Assembly (NCBI GenBank): GCA_947176785.1
Contig: CAMWSA010000206.1
Location: 1-6,779 of the forward strand
Direction: 5' to 3'
Length of the DNA: 6,779 nt
Origin: an uncultured Lachnospiraceae bacterium
GTDB taxonomy: Bacteria > Bacillota > Clostridia > Lachnospirales > Lachnospiraceae
A program made the translations under genes and the position numbers. Shown here piece by piece: positions 6,114-6,779 of this stretch; the first letter of the stretch is position 1, and each line of letters opens with the position of its first letter. The notes below the pieces were generated by a model, which saw nothing but the letters and a program-made list of their open reading frames with translations, was not told the DNA's origin and did not search any database.

Positions 6114-6524
6114 ATGGGAAAGAGGATTTTTGCATGGCTGTTATGCCTGGGGGCGTTGTTTGGCCTGTGCGGATGCAGCCTGATGAGTACGGAGGAGGTA
6201 AAGCTTCGGGATTTGGATTTTACCATACTGGGAGAGGAACTGGTGCCTGCGGAGCTGGCCACCATGATAGAGGAACGCAAGACCGAGGCGTTTAAAATGA
6301 CCTATTCCGACAATGAGAACCTGTACATATGTGTGGGCTATGGCCAGCAGGATACCGGCGGCTACAGCATCACTGTTGACGAACTCTATCTCACCGAGGA
6401 GGCAGTCTATGTCCAGACCACCCTTCTGGGGCCTGACGTGGCCGAAAAGGGGAACAGGGTGCCATCCTACCCCTATATCGTGATCAAGACGGAGTATCTG
6501 GACCAGCCGGTGATCTGCAAATAG
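6114..6524 (+). CDS. PrcB-domain lipoprotein
   Basis: A 136-residue predicted lipoprotein. The N terminus MGKR is followed by a hydrophobic stretch and the lipobox LCGC (residues 18-21), giving lipid-modified Cys21 after signal peptidase II cleavage and anchoring to the outer face of the membrane. The rest matches the PrcB C-terminal type domain (protease complex subunit PrcB family) in its core YICVGYGQQDTGGYSITV (about 71-88) and the following alternation of strands around VYVQTTLLGP. PrcB was named from a Treponema protease complex; in clostridia its role is not settled and no protease gene is visible here. The ATG at 6114 is preceded only by a weak GGGACG (6101-6106), so translation may be modest. 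The gene diverges from plsC across 221 gene-free bases and ends just before a strong terminator, so it is monocistronic at its 3' end. Confidence 0.85.
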   Translation: MGKRIFAWLLCLGALFGLCGCSLMSTEEVKLRDLDFTILGEELVPAELATMIEERKTEAFKMTYSDNENLYICVGYGQQDTGGYSITVDELYLTEEAVYVQTTLLGPDVAEKGNRVPSYPYIVIKTEYLDQPVICK

Positions 6525-6556
6525 GGATTCATTCCGCATATAGGCATACTGTCAGG

Positions 6557-6584
6557 AGCATCCACCGTTTCGGTGGGTGCTTTT
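6557..6584 (+). terminator. Intrinsic terminator after the PrcB-type lipoprotein gene
   Basis: GCATCCACCG (6558-6567) pairs with CGGTGGGTGC (6571-6580) over ten pairs, one of them a T-G wobble, around a TTT loop. An extra A-T pair is available at 6557/6581, and TTTT (6581-6584) follows. It begins 32 bases after the stop codon. Confidence 0.88.
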
Positions 6585-6635
6585 GGGTGTGTGCCGAGCG
6601 GAGAAGTGGTCAGCTCCATCACGGAACCTCGCGGT

Positions 6636-6641
6636 TATAAT
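6636..6641 (+). promoter_or_regulatory. Isolated consensus -10 hexamer
   Basis: TATAAT lies 52 bases after the terminator T-run. The -35 at 17-base spacing (GCTCCA, 6613-6618) matches only 2/6, so promoter activity is doubtful without an activator. AACC (6625-6628) / GGTT (6633-6636) forms a small dyad directly over its upstream edge. Confidence 0.2.
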
Positions 6642-6647
6642 GCAAAA

Positions 6648-6661
6648 GGGAATCGGGAATC
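6648..6661. repeat. Tandem GGGAATC x2
   Basis: GGGAATC at 6648-6654 is repeated at 6655-6661. The second copy also forms the short dyad CGGGA / TCCCG (6654-6658 / 6660-6664) with the following bases. Function is unknown. Confidence 0.4.
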
Positions 6662-6687
6662 CCGGTTAAACATCAAAAATAAATTGG

Positions 6688-6726
6688 ATGGTTTTGACCA
6701 TTTCTTGACCTTTATGCTATATGCTA
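6688..6726 (+). promoter_or_regulatory. Promoter-like region with TTGACC direct repeats and TATGCTA tandem
   Basis: TTGACC occurs at 6694-6699 and 6705-6710 (11-base period), each a 5/6 match to the -35 hexamer. Downstream, TATGCTA is repeated in tandem (6713-6719, 6720-6726). The best -10 pairing is TTGACC (6694) with TATATG (6718-6723) at 18-base spacing. The first TTGACC is also covered by the dyad ATGGT (6688-6692) / ACCAT (6697-6701). It probably drives a gene to the right of the window. Confidence 0.4.
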
Positions 6727-6779
6727 ATGCTCATGTACGGTAAAGAAGCAAGCAACCGAAAACAAGAGATAGACCGCCA

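Noticed and set aside
6721..6779. Start of a new gene running off the right edge
   Set aside because: Only about 19 codons are visible, there is no Shine-Dalgarno sequence, and the start codons come from the tandem repeat, so it cannot be called from this window alone.

Overview
The window looks like chromosomal DNA of a moderately GC-rich member of the Clostridia, most likely Lachnospiraceae. This is inferred from AGGAGG-type ribosome binding sites, the gene families present (a PrcB-type lipoprotein, a clostridial-type imidazolonepropionase-like amidohydrolase, a Ddl-family ligase with a C-terminal extension) and the codon use. The species cannot be read from the sequence. No tRNA, rRNA, CRISPR array, insertion sequence or phage gene was seen.

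Layout. Positions 1-965 hold the 3' part of a metal-dependent amidohydrolase whose start lies off the left edge. Positions 966-1386 are a 421-base gene-free stretch rich in secondary structure, with two candidate promoters and three hairpins, the strongest a 19-bp inverted repeat with one mismatch. Positions 1387-5053 hold three same-strand genes with gaps of 41 and 68 bases: an alpha/beta hydrolase, a MurF-like ligase carrying a multi-pass membrane domain at its N terminus, and a Ddl-family ATP-grasp ligase. They probably form one operon. Positions 5131-5892 hold plsC (phospholipid acyltransferase) on the minus strand, convergent with the ligase operon. Diverging from plsC, positions 6114-6524 hold a small PrcB-domain lipoprotein gene followed by a clear intrinsic terminator. 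The last 195 bases hold short repeats and promoter-like signals but no gene that can be confirmed.

How the genes may work together. A Ddl-type ligase makes a dipeptide, and MurF-type ligases attach that dipeptide to a cell-wall precursor, so a MurF-like/Ddl-like pair is a recognisable functional module. Here both are unusual. The MurF-like protein has a membrane domain where normal MurF has its UDP-sugar-binding domain. The Ddl-like protein lacks the usual Ser/Leu acceptor-site motif after its NEINTIPG sequence. Together with the hydrolase, this suggests a membrane-located side branch of envelope chemistry rather than the housekeeping MurF/Ddl step. That is inference; the domain architecture is what the sequence shows. 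The neighbouring plsC and lipoprotein genes are also envelope-related but are transcribed separately.
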